This document shows, piece by piece, positions 13,741 through 25,400 of a DNA stretch of 64,000 nucleotides (positions are counted from its first letter, which is position 1; every line of letters starts with the position of its first letter). A program made the position numbers and the translations under genes. The DNA is from Toxotes chatareus (lineage: Eukaryota; Chordata; Actinopteri; Toxotidae). Location of the stretch: contig CM028883.1 in the NCBI GenBank assembly GCA_016801885.1, forward strand, positions 26,330,643 to 26,394,642, in the 5' to 3' direction. The notes under the pieces were generated by a model. The model did no database searches, had not been told where the DNA came from, and worked only from the letters and a program-made list of their open reading frames with translations.

Positions 13741-13999
13741 TTGATTAGCATGCTCCAACATCAGTGAATGTCAAATGATGATGATATATATTATGGAGAG
13801 AATGGTATTGCAGCACCTAGCTCATGACAGGGACACTGGTCCCTGCTTCGCTGGTGAATGTGTGGTAGCAAAGTCTTGACCGATATGGCTCAAAAGAAGG
13901 ACATAGAGCTACCACCCTGTGGGCCCATCACCTGCCCAGCATATTTGTCTGGCGTAATAGAGATTTAAACTTTTCATGTTTATGTGTGTTTCTTGTCAG

Positions 14000-14378
14000 A
14001 GGAGACAGCTACAGAAGGTGGAAGGACCTTAAGGACACATATTTAAAGAAAAGAGACGAAAGTGGGTCAGCAGCAGGGACAGGGAAAAGATGGAGGTACT
14101 CTGTGGTCCTGTCTTTAGTTCACCCCTTTGTTACCCCGGGAGACACGAGCGGTAACATGGGGTGGAAGGTCGAAGAAGACAGGACCCAGGTTGCCACAGC
14201 ACAGGATGCAGGACCAGTCGAGCACCAGGAGTCAGAGGCAGCATCAGAGAGTGACAGGGGAGGGTGGTTGGCAAGAGTTAGCGCGAAGACACACACACGC
14301 ACGCAAGGCAACTTACACAGAAGAGATTTTTTATATAGATGTTTTAGTAATAGTTGTTGTTGTTGTTTGACTCAGTAG
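14000..14378 (+). pseudogene. MADF-domain exon of a PIF/Harbinger element
   Basis: The open frame translates to a segment beginning RGDSYRRWKDLKDTYLKK, then SGSAAGTGKRWRYS and HPFVTPGDTSGNMG. This is the second half of a MADF (Myb/SANT-like) domain: the RW-x-LKDTY helix, the GSAAGTGKRWRYS segment and the PFV end are characteristic. MADF/Myb-like proteins are the second protein of PIF/Harbinger transposons and help the transposase reach DNA and the nucleus. The frame opens at a GTG, not an ATG, and is preceded by a pyrimidine-rich stretch and TTCTTGTCAG ending at 13999. I therefore read it as an internal exon starting at 14000 with a splice acceptor. The first half of the domain is not visible upstream. 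After ~14165 the frame loses resemblance to the family and runs into low-complexity sequence. Confidence 0.7.
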
Positions 14379-14554
14379 AGATATTTTTTTTACATATTGC
14401 ATTTAAAAAAAATTTAACTTGTGTACTCAAGTCTGCTGGGACTGTAAATAAAAATGCACCACACTAACATGCATACTTAACTTGAAACTAACCTGTTTAC
14501 TCACCTCGACAAACCTGTAAACAAATTGTCTGAAACTGAGTCCTACACCCCCCA

Positions 14555-14615
14555 GTACTGAACCTGTACTGAACCTGTACTGAACCTGCACTGAACCTGT
14601 ACTGAACCTGTACTG
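14555..14615. repeat. 11-bp minisatellite, GTACTGAACCT
   Basis: Five head-to-tail units of GTACTGAACCT (one carries GCACTGAACCT) followed by a partial unit. It lies inside the Harbinger relic. Confidence 0.95.
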
Positions 14616-15160
14616 TACTTGTAAAGGGAAACCTTCCCATAAATAATGTGCAGGGATTTTTCTGTGTTATATACAATGATGATACCACCCCATACATCCC
14701 ACAGGGATTTCTATACAATACTATTGTATGCATTATATTAGGTGCACATAAAACTATGATGATGAGATGGTGACTCAATGCTCTACAGCTCTGAAATCAC
14801 GCACACATTCTCAACAAATGTTGAGTAGAATTTCAACATGAATAGTGTGTTTTCACAAAGTTCTATGCCGAATACTGTATTCATTGCCTTTCATGTTTGT
14901 AGTCCATCTTATACAGTGACAAGAAGGACCTGAAAGAGGATCAGGGAGAGGGACATTCAGGTGCATCTTTAAGAGGCATTGAAGAGACGTTCCTTCACTC
15001 CAGTGATTGCTGCCCGAGCAGAAGAAATTTCAGACTCGCAAACTGATTTATGAATCCAGCACTGTGGTACTCAATATGGAGCCAGCAGAATTGCAAATAG
15101 CGTATCATCAATTGTTAATCAGTTCATTTATGTAGTTTTTATTTCTCCCTCTCTCATTCA

Positions 15161-15184
15161 CGCACGCGCACACACACACACACA
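15161..15184. repeat. (CA)n microsatellite
   Basis: CGCACGCGCA lead-in followed by seven CA units. Confidence 0.85.
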
Positions 15185-15693
15185 ATATAGTTTCTAATAT
15201 AGTTTTATCAAATCCCAGTGCTTCATTATTTAATAATTGTATATTGCTGATGAATTTAACTCAGACTTGCTTGATAAAGTCAGCATATCACAGTGATCAT
15301 AACATTTTTATTGTTGTCATTGCGCTGTAAAGCAGTATCGATATAACACATTAAAGCTGTGCTACTTCACAATAATATCATGGATAAAAAAAAATGAAAA
15401 AACAGACATAATGTTCTCTGTGATGAATATGAACTGATGATCTAGCAAGAACCCAGATATCCTCTGTTTGGAGATGGATATACAGTATGGTCATATACCT
15501 GAAAGTTTGTTTAGTGGTAATGTGTGGGTGGCTCTTAAAAGAGCTGCCTTGGGTGAGCTTGTGTACTACGCAGTGTGATGCCATAGGACAGTTCCCTCTG
15601 CAGTGAAGTAGGATGATGTGAAGGTCTCCTTAACCCCCCTTAACCCAAACCCTGTGTTGTTTGCAGCAAGTCCTACCAGCCCTGGCTCCACCT

Positions 15694-16010
15694 CACCAAC
15701 CGGGATGCACCCCCTGACTATAGCTGTCTGAGCTGTGAAGAACACAAGTAGCCTTCATACACTTCTCCGCAACTCCGTGATGGACCTCATGCCTGTACAT
15801 CCTCCACTGGGAAGACAGGATGCCAAAGGCATTCTCCACAACCAGCTGAGCACAGAACAGAAGGTAGTTAAATATCCAGCACTCTCTTGGCAGGCTGCGC
15901 CCAGAGAATGGCCTCATGAGGTTTTTCTGGAGTGGAAAGGACTCATCAGCAATAAAGACATGTGGCTGGAGTCCTCGGTGGTCGGCTCTTGGTAGCGGCA
16001 GGTCAGCATG
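15694..16010 (-). pseudogene. PIF/Harbinger (HARBI1-type) transposase fragment
   Basis: The minus strand stays open from about 16010 down to 15694. It reads through VFIADESFPLQKNLMRPF and, about 35 residues later, ARLVVENAFGILSSQWR-like sequence (here AQLVVENAFGILSSQWR), then VAEKCMKATCVLHS. These are the last two catalytic regions of the DDE_Tnp_4 (HARBI1) family: the second catalytic aspartate in ADESFPL and the glutamate in VENAFG. Upstream of ~16010 the reading frame has stops (two TGA near 16035-16045), and the N-terminal catalytic region cannot be followed. Only the C-terminal third of a normally ~350-residue protein remains. It faces the MADF exon 1.3 kb away on the opposite strand, as expected for the two genes of one Harbinger element. 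It is not functional as it stands. Confidence 0.85.
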
Positions 16011-16280
16011 CAGTTGGACGGTGCCAGATCAAATGTTTGATCAAATGCTGAATCTGGCCAAAATGCCACCATCACTTGTTCTTCTTGCCCCCGGCATAGA
16101 TCACCTGAAAACAATATTGGGCATACATCCCCCATCATATCCAGACCCCAACACAGAAGCTGTTCATGACAGGGAGTAGTATCTGCAGCGTAGATACAGA
16201 AGTAGCGGTATAGTAGGATTTTATTGATTTTGGTTGTGGATAAAAGAAGAGCTAATTTTCCTCTGAAAACCATAACAAGC

Positions 16281-18571
16281 AGGTCAAGAGCTTAAATTTA
16301 AGAACTCATTCATAAATCCTCAACTCATATACATCCACGACCATTCATCTCCATGAATTTGTGGGCATTTTGCTGGCATTGTCATCATTATTTATCAGAT
16401 TGCGTTGTTGGAATAGCTTGAGTCAGTGGTGTTTTGTTTTGTGTAATGTTACCTTGGTCTTTGCAATCCCAGAATTTCATTTCAGTCGCTTGCCACACAA
16501 GTATTTGATGTGCTGATGAAGTGAGTCAAGGCAGGCTTGTGCTGTGTGTATCAGTGTTAGTTAACTCCCCACAGCTATCTAACCTTAAATAATTTTGCTC
16601 TGATAAGTTTCCCAAAGTCTGTGATAAGCACAAGTTAGTAATTTAACAGTATATTTTTAACAGTATGTAGCGGTTAACATCTAAACATGGTTGGGGCCTT
16701 TGGTCCAAGATATGATAAGGTAGGGAAAGCCAATCTCCTAATGTCAAAATGGCAGAGGCAGCTTTATTACATGGAGCAGACATGGCGGGAAAAGAAATCA
16801 TTGCTGCATTACTGCTCAGCTTACAACGTGGACATTTAAGTTGTGAGATATTTAATTTAGTTGTAAGGCATTTTAGTTTTTAATTTGTGTTTAGAATGAT
16901 TAAGGCCTAGCTGGAATGATTAGGCTATTCAGAATCATCAAGCATCATCAATTCTTTTTTTTTTTTTTTTTTGCATACTGTTTTGTAAAAACAAAAACGA
17001 GCGAGCAAAAAATAACTCCATGGCAGTGATTCTTGGATCTTTGGCCACTGAACAAAACTGACTTGTTTCTATCTTTAAACACAATATAGAAACACACAGA
17101 AAGATTTTCCACATCAATAATGCATCACAACTTTTGAGAATGAATTCTCCCACCTCCAGGTTTCTGAACTATAACAAAGACCACAGTGACTGAGACACAA
17201 CCACAACTGTGCAGGATTATGAAAACTTCATGTTTCCACTGAAACATGAAGATTGAAAGTCTAACTCAATCATTCATTCACACTAAATCAACTCTTCTTC
17301 AGCTTTTTTTTTTTTTTTAATTTTTGCATTGTTTTGATTGTTCATTGGCTGAAAATGCACTGACATCACAATCTCTGCTTCCATTCCTCTGATTTGTTTA
17401 TATCTATTCCACTGCAGACAAGTTGCATTTGGCTAAATCCTTGATTTAAGTCTTTCCTTCACTGAATGTAAGTATAAAAAATTGTTACTAAAAAATGAAT
17501 CAAGCAGAAGGCGGCTTAAGGTTTTGCTGGAATTTGCCACTTAACAAAAATAGCTGTGGATGTTTTATTGGTAAAACATCCAGTTATCATTTAAGGGCTG
17601 CATGACCCAATGTCCCAAAAAGGATTCATGGAACGTTCCTCCAGTGTAGGAGTGTCAGTAACTCGGCCTTAATGGCTGACGGTCATGGAGAGAATGAAGC
17701 CATCATTGGAGAACATCACTACCACCAGAGCAGGAACAGAAAAAAAAAACCCTTCAACCATCACAGGAACTGGATCAGCATGAAGTTGCCAACAGTTGGT
17801 GACATTTCCCAACAGTACACTTTACATCAGCAACATTTCTTTTTCTTATTTACATTGTGAGTTCAGTTTCAATCATTATGAAGTTTTCTGGGAATGTCTG
17901 AGGTTTTGCTGCTCTATACACAAAGTCAGTCAGATGCAGAGTTTGTTAAGATGGAGAAAAAAAAGATGAAAATCCAAAGATTGGTTATTCAAAAAGGGAA
18001 ATGGATTGCAGCTTTGTAGAGGGGAAGCGTAACCTCTCTGTTGGATCAGGCAGTAAACTGTAATGATGGTGAGTAATACTTATGCAGTTAAATACATTAT
18101 TGATCAGCTTTGAATAGAACTTCTTTTTGACAGCAATTTCATCTGGAGCTGAGAGCTTTAGATGAGTTGGAGTCATTTGTCAAGTAAAAATGACAAATAT
18201 CTAGTTCAAGCCTCTCAGCTGTGAAATGTTGGTGCTTCACTCTCTTCTGTGATGGCAAGCTGAACTTGTTTGGGTTTTGGACAGCTGGTCGAGATGTAAT
18301 CTAAGGCCAAAGAGGTTATGATGGGCATTTTAAACCAATGTGGCATCCATAAACAACAATCCATTAATTAGTTCCAGCACTAATTTTAATTAGCCACAGC
18401 CACTATGTTGTGTTCCTTCACATAAATAGATGAACAGTGCTACACCATGCTGCAGGTCATGAGACACACACTTGTCTCCACCAACTGCAGGAAGATGATT
18501 CCTTTTATCCCTCTCATTGCATCCATCTCCTCCTTCTCTCTCTCCATCTTTCTCTTATGACTATACCGTAG
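16281..18571. other. Non-genic stretch, no gene recognised
   Basis: Unassigned DNA with an 18-T run (16955-16972) and shorter T and A runs (17305-17319, 17741-17750). No conserved frame or transposon end was noticed. Confidence 0.45.
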
Positions 18572-19066
18572 TGCTGTGTTTTTTTAGGCAGATTTAAGGA
18601 CCCAAATGCATAACACACAACAGAACAAAGCTCTTAGCGTTGGAGCAGGACATGCTGGATGACACTGTAGGCAGACTCAAACAGGTGGGGTGTGGGTCCA
18701 GGTAAGATGGATGGGAACTGGTGAGCCAGAAAAACAGGAATCAGACAGACGACAGAGGACAGAGACACCACTGAGCGTGGTGAGAAGGCAGAGGCACAGG
18801 TACTGGTAAACCACAACAGCAAGCAGGACAATCTGTGAACAGTGGAGTGAAGAACCAGTGCATATGTACTGCAGGCTGAGGATGTGTCTGGGAGGAGAGG
18901 AGGAGAGCAGGTGAGCAGGACTTATGTTGGGAAAACTGGATGTAGGTCAGTCACACCCAGGCCTAGACACACACAAACAAGAAGACAGACAGGGGACAAA
19001 GAAGAAACCCAGGGGAGGGAACACCAGAAACACAAGGCAGGAGGGAGAGACTGTCAGCTCCTAACA
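18572..19066 (-). mobile_element. LTR-like element, same family as the 56.2 kb solo LTR
   Basis: Both ends match the shorter LTR at 56244-56527. The left edge has the form TGYTRTGTTTYT-AG-GGACC-AAATGCA. Near the right edge ACACCAGAAACACAAGG plus AGGAGGGAGAGA is shared with one mismatch in 30 bp (19021-19050 against 56486-56515). TCACACCCAGGCC is shared internally (18951-18963). The element ends in CTAACA, giving TG...CA termini. Flanks CGTAG and AATAG agree at 3 of 5 bases, a poor match for a target duplication. In the minus orientation it reads like a gypsy-type LTR (pyrimidine-rich, CTCACCTGCTC). It is about 210 bp longer than the 56.2 kb copy because of extra central sequence. Confidence 0.6.
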
Positions 19067-19176
19067 AATAGCTGTCTATCTTCTCCTCTGATCCATCTCT
19101 CCACCATCAATATCTCACTCTCTTTCTCCCTCTCTCTCTCCTTCCACATAGTGTGGAACCAACCTGAACAGAGAAG

Positions 19177-19226
19177 CCTAACATGAGCCTAACATGAGCC
19201 TAACATGAGCCTAACATGAGCCTAAG
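19177..19226. repeat. 11-bp minisatellite, CCTAACATGAG
   Basis: Four identical head-to-tail units of CCTAACATGAG followed by a partial CCTAAG. The units are perfect, so the array is probably recent. Confidence 0.95.
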
Positions 19227-20755
19227 ACCAGCAGCGGAAACCATCTTATGTGCTGATGTCCGATATGTAAAATCCAGTTTGCAATTAGGTCGACAGACGT
19301 CCCTGGCACCTTCATGCAGTAAATTTCCAGTCTGACTGCACCATTATTTGTTGGGGAACAGCTTAGGCTACTAAACATGGCTACCCAGCTTCCAGATGTG
19401 TCAGACAACCTCACACAGGACAACATAGCAAACATCAGTCAACTCGTTTGACACTTGACACAACACTGGATGGTGAAGAGGAGGGATGCATCATCAGTGA
19501 CCAGTCATGCTTCTACATGTGCTGCGAAGATGTTCTCTTGTTCAAATGTAACATTAAATAACATTTAAAAGGAGAAGTAACTTGCACTAAAGAACTTTTG
19601 GACTATTGACAGCCTTTTGGAAGGGGTTGGCTCATTAATGAAGGAGTTTCAGAGTCTTAGGAAAGTCCTTCAGAATATAGATAACCCATAGATAATAGTG
19701 AAAATGAGTCTTTTCTTGTCAATCCAGCAGAGATATTGTTACATCTTTGAACAATCTTTTGAACACCAGAAGAAAGAAAAATAGCATTGTACAACCAGCT
19801 GCTACAGCTGATACATTTCAGTCTAATTCCAACTCTCAAAACAGTAAGATTTATCTTTGGTAATGATACATTTCTCTTTGCAGTCTTGTAGAAGTACAGA
19901 TGTATGGATGTTGTGAGGATGCTCAGTTTGCCAGGCACAAACTGTACAAAACACATCCCAGTGCTCTGTACATTCATCAGTAGAGAGCGTTAGAGCAGTG
20001 CTTTGACAGTTGGGTGATCGTAAATCCTCTTGGCTCAAAAACAGATTCATAAAATGGGATCTGTGTATTTTTCATTGAGAAACTTACCCCCAGACTTTAT
20101 ATCAAGACCAGCTAATACTCATCTTTGCCTTCTATTTCATTTTGTTGATAAAAACTATGGTTTTGCACAGAATCTTCTGCCTCTGTTAGATGACATATAG
20201 ATCCTGGAGAGTGGAGGTGTTCAGATAAGAGGAGAAACACACGTAGTACACAGAACTGTCTGCCTTTTGATTGCTGACAGTTTTGCTTGTTGTGTGCTGT
20301 GCTATGTGGAAAGCTTTTCTCTTGATACTCCCTGTGATATTTGCCTTGTTGATAAAACCATTTCACAAAGTTTGTTCAATGAACATAATCTTGAAAACAG
20401 AGACAGACACAGTTTCCAGGAACCTGTTGTAATGAGTCACTATTACAGGAATCAAAGAATCATAATGTGCTCGAGGGTTTTGCACCTTTGGAAGATAAAC
20501 CTTTACTTTAGCAGCACATTTATGAAGAAAAGGTGTTGTGTCTGTTCTGTTGTGGAACAGTTGAATAAAAGAATAGTCATATATGGTTCTCAAATATTAC
20601 AAAACAAGTCAGGTGTAATCCTTAATCTGAAAGACTGCATTAGAACAAACAGCAGGGCAGATGGGGTCTTTTATTTTGGAGGCAGGGTCAGTTTTGAAAT
20701 TTGTAGAGATACACAGCTTTATATTTGAACAAGAATTTTCAAATGAAAAAAAATG
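19227..20755. other. Non-genic stretch, no gene recognised
   Basis: Unassigned DNA. Overlapping frames of 75-153 codons on both strands lack recognisable domains. Confidence 0.45.
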
Positions 20756-20759
20756 CAAA

Positions 20760-21175
20760 GAATTTCAAGAATATTTTACTTGAAATGTTTTAGGCTGTCG
20801 GGTTGATGATAAGAACATACACAGAAAAAAAAGTTTTTGGAACCTTTTAAAAACTTCCTGTTACAAATGTGCTGGGAACCAAAAATTGGCAATGAGGGGA
20901 AAACCTAACGAGAACATTTTATTACAGCAATCCACTATCTATCAATCCACTATTTATTTAAACATTTTTTAAAATGTTGGGTTGCTAACATGTTAAAAAC
21001 ACTGAACAGTAACATTCTGACATCTACAGACAAAGATTCAAGGAACGTTTTACAAACTTCTGGAGGTTGCATTACACAATAACATTCTCATGTCCACAGA
21101 AAGAACGCTGCATTAACATTTTCATAACCTGAAGGGAACATAAAGAGAAAGTTTCCTAACAACAAATTTCTCTGG
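20760..21175. repeat. Degenerate AACATT/GGAACNTT-rich repeat
   Basis: The words GGAACCTTTT, GGGAACC, GAGAACATTTTATT, AACATTCTGACATCTACAGA, GGAACGTTTTAC and AACATTCTCATGTCCACAGA recur with variation, as in a strongly diverged tandem or MITE-like teleost repeat. I cannot name the family or its ends. Confidence 0.4.
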
Positions 21176-21248
21176 GTGCTTGTTCTCATTCTCTCTCTTT
21201 CCCTCCCACATATACAAACTTGTTGCTTCTCTCTCCATCTATCGTTGT

Positions 21249-21277
21249 CACACACACACACACACACACACGCACAC
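21249..21277. repeat. (CA)n microsatellite
   Basis: About twelve CA units followed by CGCACACG. Confidence 0.9.
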
Positions 21278-21409
21278 GTATCCGAATCTAAGACACTGAG
21301 CTGAAGACCCCAACTGCACCTTCAAAAGGAACCAAGTGAACATTCATTTGGTATTAATTATTTGAAACTTTATGTTTCATACATGCTGAAATATGTTCTT
21401 GCTTGTAAT

Positions 21410-21565
21410 AACTTTGGTGATGATCTGAATTGGCTCTGGCTCCATCATCAAATGAAAATTTCAATTTGTCCAGTTCTTTGGTTTATAGCAGTATGAACAA
21501 CATTCCCATGAGCCTCAGCTCCACTTTGTGCTAAGTGCTAATTAGCAAATGTTAGCATGCTAACA
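21410..21565 (-). repeat. Dispersed teleost repeat (GCTAATTAGCA family)
   Basis: The segment includes TAATAACTTTGGTGATGATC, TGAGCCTCAGCTCCACTTTGTG, CTAAGTGCTAATTAGCAAATG and TTAGCATGCTAACATACT. This combination is a very common interspersed repeat in fish genomes, recognised from memory. A related plus-oriented copy lies at 31330-31500. It has no coding capacity, and I do not know its parent element. Confidence 0.5.
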
Positions 21566-21799
21566 TACTAAACTACGATAGTGGAAAGGGTGAACGCAGA
21601 CTTTGTTTCGTTTTGTGTCTGTTTTGAAATATACAGTATAGATACTTTGTTGTATAGATTGTTTGTTCAATATTTAGCTTTAATCCCTGCTGGAAACTGG
21701 AAACTCAGCCAGTGAGAGAGGGATGAACGGTGAGGAAGAAGAAAAAAAGTGGCACATATGCAAAAAAAAAAAAGATCCAACACCTGAGGTTAATTTGTC

Positions 21800-21801
<2 letters not shown>

Positions 21802-21843
<42 letters not shown>
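21802..21843. repeat. (TG)21 microsatellite
   Basis: Twenty-one uninterrupted TG units, the longest dinucleotide tract in the window. Alternating purine-pyrimidine DNA of this length can adopt Z-form. The frames read across it, rich in CV on plus and HT on minus, are artefacts. Confidence 0.97.
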
Positions 21844-21844
<1 letters not shown>

Positions 21845-21939
21845 ATGTCCACGTGTGCACCCGCTCTCTCAGCTCCCCACGGTGCTCCGCCTGCCAATCA
21901 CACATGTCCGTCCACCTCCACATTAATTATACCTGACTG

Positions 21940-22470
21940 AGGCTGACTCCCCCGCTGGCCCAGCCCGGATTTCAGTGAGAGCTGACTTCCCTTCCGACCT
22001 CAGTGAAGATATACATCTGAGTTCCCTCCAGGCAAAGAAAGACCATATCAAAGATGGAGTAATTCACTTCAAAAAAAGAATGTTTTTTCTTCCCTCTCAC
22101 ATTTCAAATGAGATAACTTTGTGATAGAATGCCTCCATCCTGTGCTGACGTCCCTTCCAGCTGTGAAGAACTCGCTCTGCACTCCTGAGCATTCCCGTCT
22201 TCACACGGTGCCTTAATAGCCTGTAACTTGAAGCACTTGCTCATTGATGTATCATACAGCCTATATTATATTTATTGGGGGCTGTGTACCATCATTCACA
22301 TCTATTTCTCATGCCTTTATTGTTCTGTGCCCTAGAGTTGGAATACTGGAGTGAATATAATGTCTTCCACCGAGAGAGTGCATCCTCCTAATGGATTTTG
22401 ATGCTGACAGCTTTATTTTGCCTGATGTGCTATGTGGCAAACAAGGTGGAGGAGGGCGACCTTCTGTAAA
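21940..22470. promoter_or_regulatory. Candidate conserved noncoding block
   Basis: Unique, low-repeat sequence of balanced composition with no long frame, right after a microsatellite cluster. It holds words typical of vertebrate regulatory DNA, such as GACCATATCAAAGATGG (a TCF/LEF-like CAAAG), TATATTTATTGGGG, CATTCACATCTATTTC and CCTCCTAATGGATTTTG (TAAT homeodomain core). Texture is the only basis, so function is inferred. Confidence 0.3.
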
Positions 22471-25400
22471 TCACATCTTTGGTTCCAGTAATGTTACCAT
22501 AACATTCCCATTAGCTGAAATGAAAATGTTACTTTCGTTTCCGTTTTTTGATGCAGGTTGTTGAACAGTTCACACTGAATCCCTGCAGCTGACGAGAAGA
22601 ACAACAGTCACTACCTGACTTGACTCTAGGGTTGAGCTCATCTAAGACGGGGAGGGGGGGTACATGAGTAGTACACAATCAAACATCAGAAGCCAAGACC
22701 AATCATAGCCCAAAGAAAGGTGGATTGGCCCATTCAGGTTTAGGGAGGGTTCACGTTTAAGGGGCTCTACAGCAGAAAGCTTGGCAACTTATCAGAGACT
22801 GAATAAAAAAGAAGAGTCAGTGGAAGGAGCAGAGCTGAGATATCCTGACTTTTAGTTACTAGTAAGGTTCAAAAACACTGAATACCACACTTCACATTAT
22901 TCAACCAACAGTACAGACTTTCTGTAATACATTTTGTAGTCTGTTGTACAGGCTACCTGAAATGACATTTGTCTAATCCATAATGGTCAGATTGAAATTT
23001 GCTCCCCGTTCGTTTCAGTCAGGAAATGTCAGCGGTGTAGATGGACACATACTCGTCCTTTGTCTACATTACATCCGCATTGGGTTTTTGTATTTTCTGC
23101 ATTTCCAGCAAGTGGATGTCAGGTTGTGTTTGGCCCCACCATGTCGGAACATTAAAGGAACGTTATGAGATGCAGTGGGAACATTGGTGGTGTCGTAATG
23201 TGCCACGTCTCATTCCCCACCTGACAAACACTCCTTTAGCTTGAGCCTCACTGTAATCAATATGAATTACCGCCTTGATTTCCCATGTAGCCTTGTGTTA
23301 TACTCCGCTGCACACTGTATTATTTCATACACACTGACTTTTCTAAATTGTAACACCTGCATGTATTGAGTCAAAATCAATGCGTATCCCACAGAGTGGA
23401 GAGAGTTGTTACTTTAAGGTCTGCTGTAAGAACTGCTATACATGACACAAGTTCATTCAAGTGTGTTCCAACACTGAGAGCTCCTTCACACCCGCTAGAG
23501 TCTTAAACAATGACCTTTGGGAAGCACCAGTAGTACAGAAAGAATGAAAAGAAATTAATTCTGTTAATGTTTAATGAGAAGAAAGTGTATGTCTTAGCTT
23601 GATTAATGAGGTTCTTATATCCACAGAGGTGGAGGATGATTAAAAAAAAAAGTGCCTTTTCTTTCCTTCATTTCAGAGTTTTTTCCATTTCTCTGTAAAT
23701 GTTCATTTTTCAGGGAAAGAGCCTCAGTGATAATTGCTCTCACTTCAGAATCTAACACTGGGACAAAAGACACTGTTCTCACCAGTTTACTACGTGTTTT
23801 CACATCCTGCACCCAGTACGCCCAGTCTGACGAGCCCTGGGGGGGAGTATCCTGGGAGCAGACATTTATGTACCTACCCCAGCAAACTGCTGCATGTATG
23901 TGATTCATTGTGATCCACCATGTCTTAACTAAAGTGTTTGTCAGTTAATTGTAATGGAAATGTGAGAACTGAATGACCTGTGCCGGCTGAAGGTGGATGC
24001 CATGTGTGCAGTGATGTGTTTGCTGATATTCATCTGGTTGTGGAGAAGTTGCATGGACAACATCTTCAGTTCTCAAACAGGTTGTGATGATGATGATCAT
24101 GATGATGATGCCAGAAAACCAGATCCGGTTCAGCTTCATCTGAGTTCACATCAGTTCATCGGTTCAGTAGTTGATGTTGTGTGTCCTTGCATGTTTATGA
24201 TTGAGACTTCCAAAATGCCACTGCGTACTACAGCTCATTTACATGTGTTCTGTCCAAAAATCCAGTTACTGTAATTGTGTTTAATGTGCCTTCAACGTTT
24301 TCTGTTATTTTAAATAAACCTACTGTGATTGAATGGCACTAAGTGCATTTTCCATTAACTACAGAGCACTCACCTGCTTTTTCCATTTACCACAATACCT
24401 CGACTTAACAGCAGACTTAGTGAATTAGCGTTTCAGTGTGATTAAAATTGATTAGACACACATAAGGAAAGCAGAAACTAAAATCTGTCTTTTGATCCTT
24501 CGTTGTCAGCGTTGACTAACAGCAACATTTAATGAACATTTCTATTATTTATGTTATGCTTAGTTATGTATTAGTTATATTAAGGCTAACATAGAAATAA
24601 CTTAGTAATTAATTACAAATTTCGGCAAAACCTCCATTAATCTTGTATGATAACCGTACTGTGCATGTTTCTTAAATTGTTGCTAATGTTGTTAAAAATC
24701 ATACCAGATATGCAACATCAGAACCATCAACAAAACTCACTGCAAGAGCTGTAATAGCATTAATTCCAACAATTGTATTATCCATCATCATTTGAAAGTT
24801 ATATAAAAGATTGTAATAAATGGATGAATCAAAGAACTGATTGACTACTTAAAACATTTTTCTCTGTCCTTCGTATTCACAGGTTCAGTTTCTCGCCTTG
24901 GACTTTATTTTTTTGTTTGTTGGATCCACAGCTGTCGATCAAGGTCACACAACAAGTTTGCATAATAGAAAGTGATACTTCAGTCTGCAGTGCAACACGA
25001 TTATTAGTGACGGGTATAAATTACAGTTGAAGTGGTAAACATGGGAAAGCACAACATAAAAATAATACCTCATATGTCGCTCACCGTGCTTCATGCTCTC
25101 TATGAGTAAAGTCCAGAACTTGGGTAAAGGAGTAAAAGCCGCCTTTACATTTAAAGTGAGCAAAGTGCATCAGTCTGTAGGTTGGCTGTAATGCATAGTT
25201 GAAAAAGCTACTGTAGCGGTCCATAGGTAATGATGGAAAAGGTCCAGGAGGTATTATTCATCATGAGTCCTTGTGTGTGAGACAGTTTATATGTAGCAGA
25301 CTCACAGCTTTGGGTGGGTTGGGGGCGGCAGCACACTATTACTAATTGTAATAGTAGAGAACAATGAACACCATGAACTATATACTGTTTAAAACTTTAT

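Larger units (their letters stand above)
13745..16280. mobile_element. PIF/Harbinger DNA transposon relic (approximate extent)
   Basis: Interval holding the plus-strand MADF exon and the minus-strand transposase fragment, arranged convergently. I did not find the short terminal inverted repeats or the 3-bp TWA target duplication typical of Harbinger elements, so the ends are guesses. An 11-bp minisatellite and a CA tract lie between the two genes. A frame at 14918-15045 (plus) could be a further degraded exon, but this is unproven. Confidence 0.6.

Noticed and set aside
14918..15045. Calling the charged frame a confirmed MADF exon
   Set aside because: No diagnostic motif; kept only as a low-interest finding.
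21705..21936. Frames rich in CV/HT repeats
   Set aside because: Translation of the (TG)21 tract.
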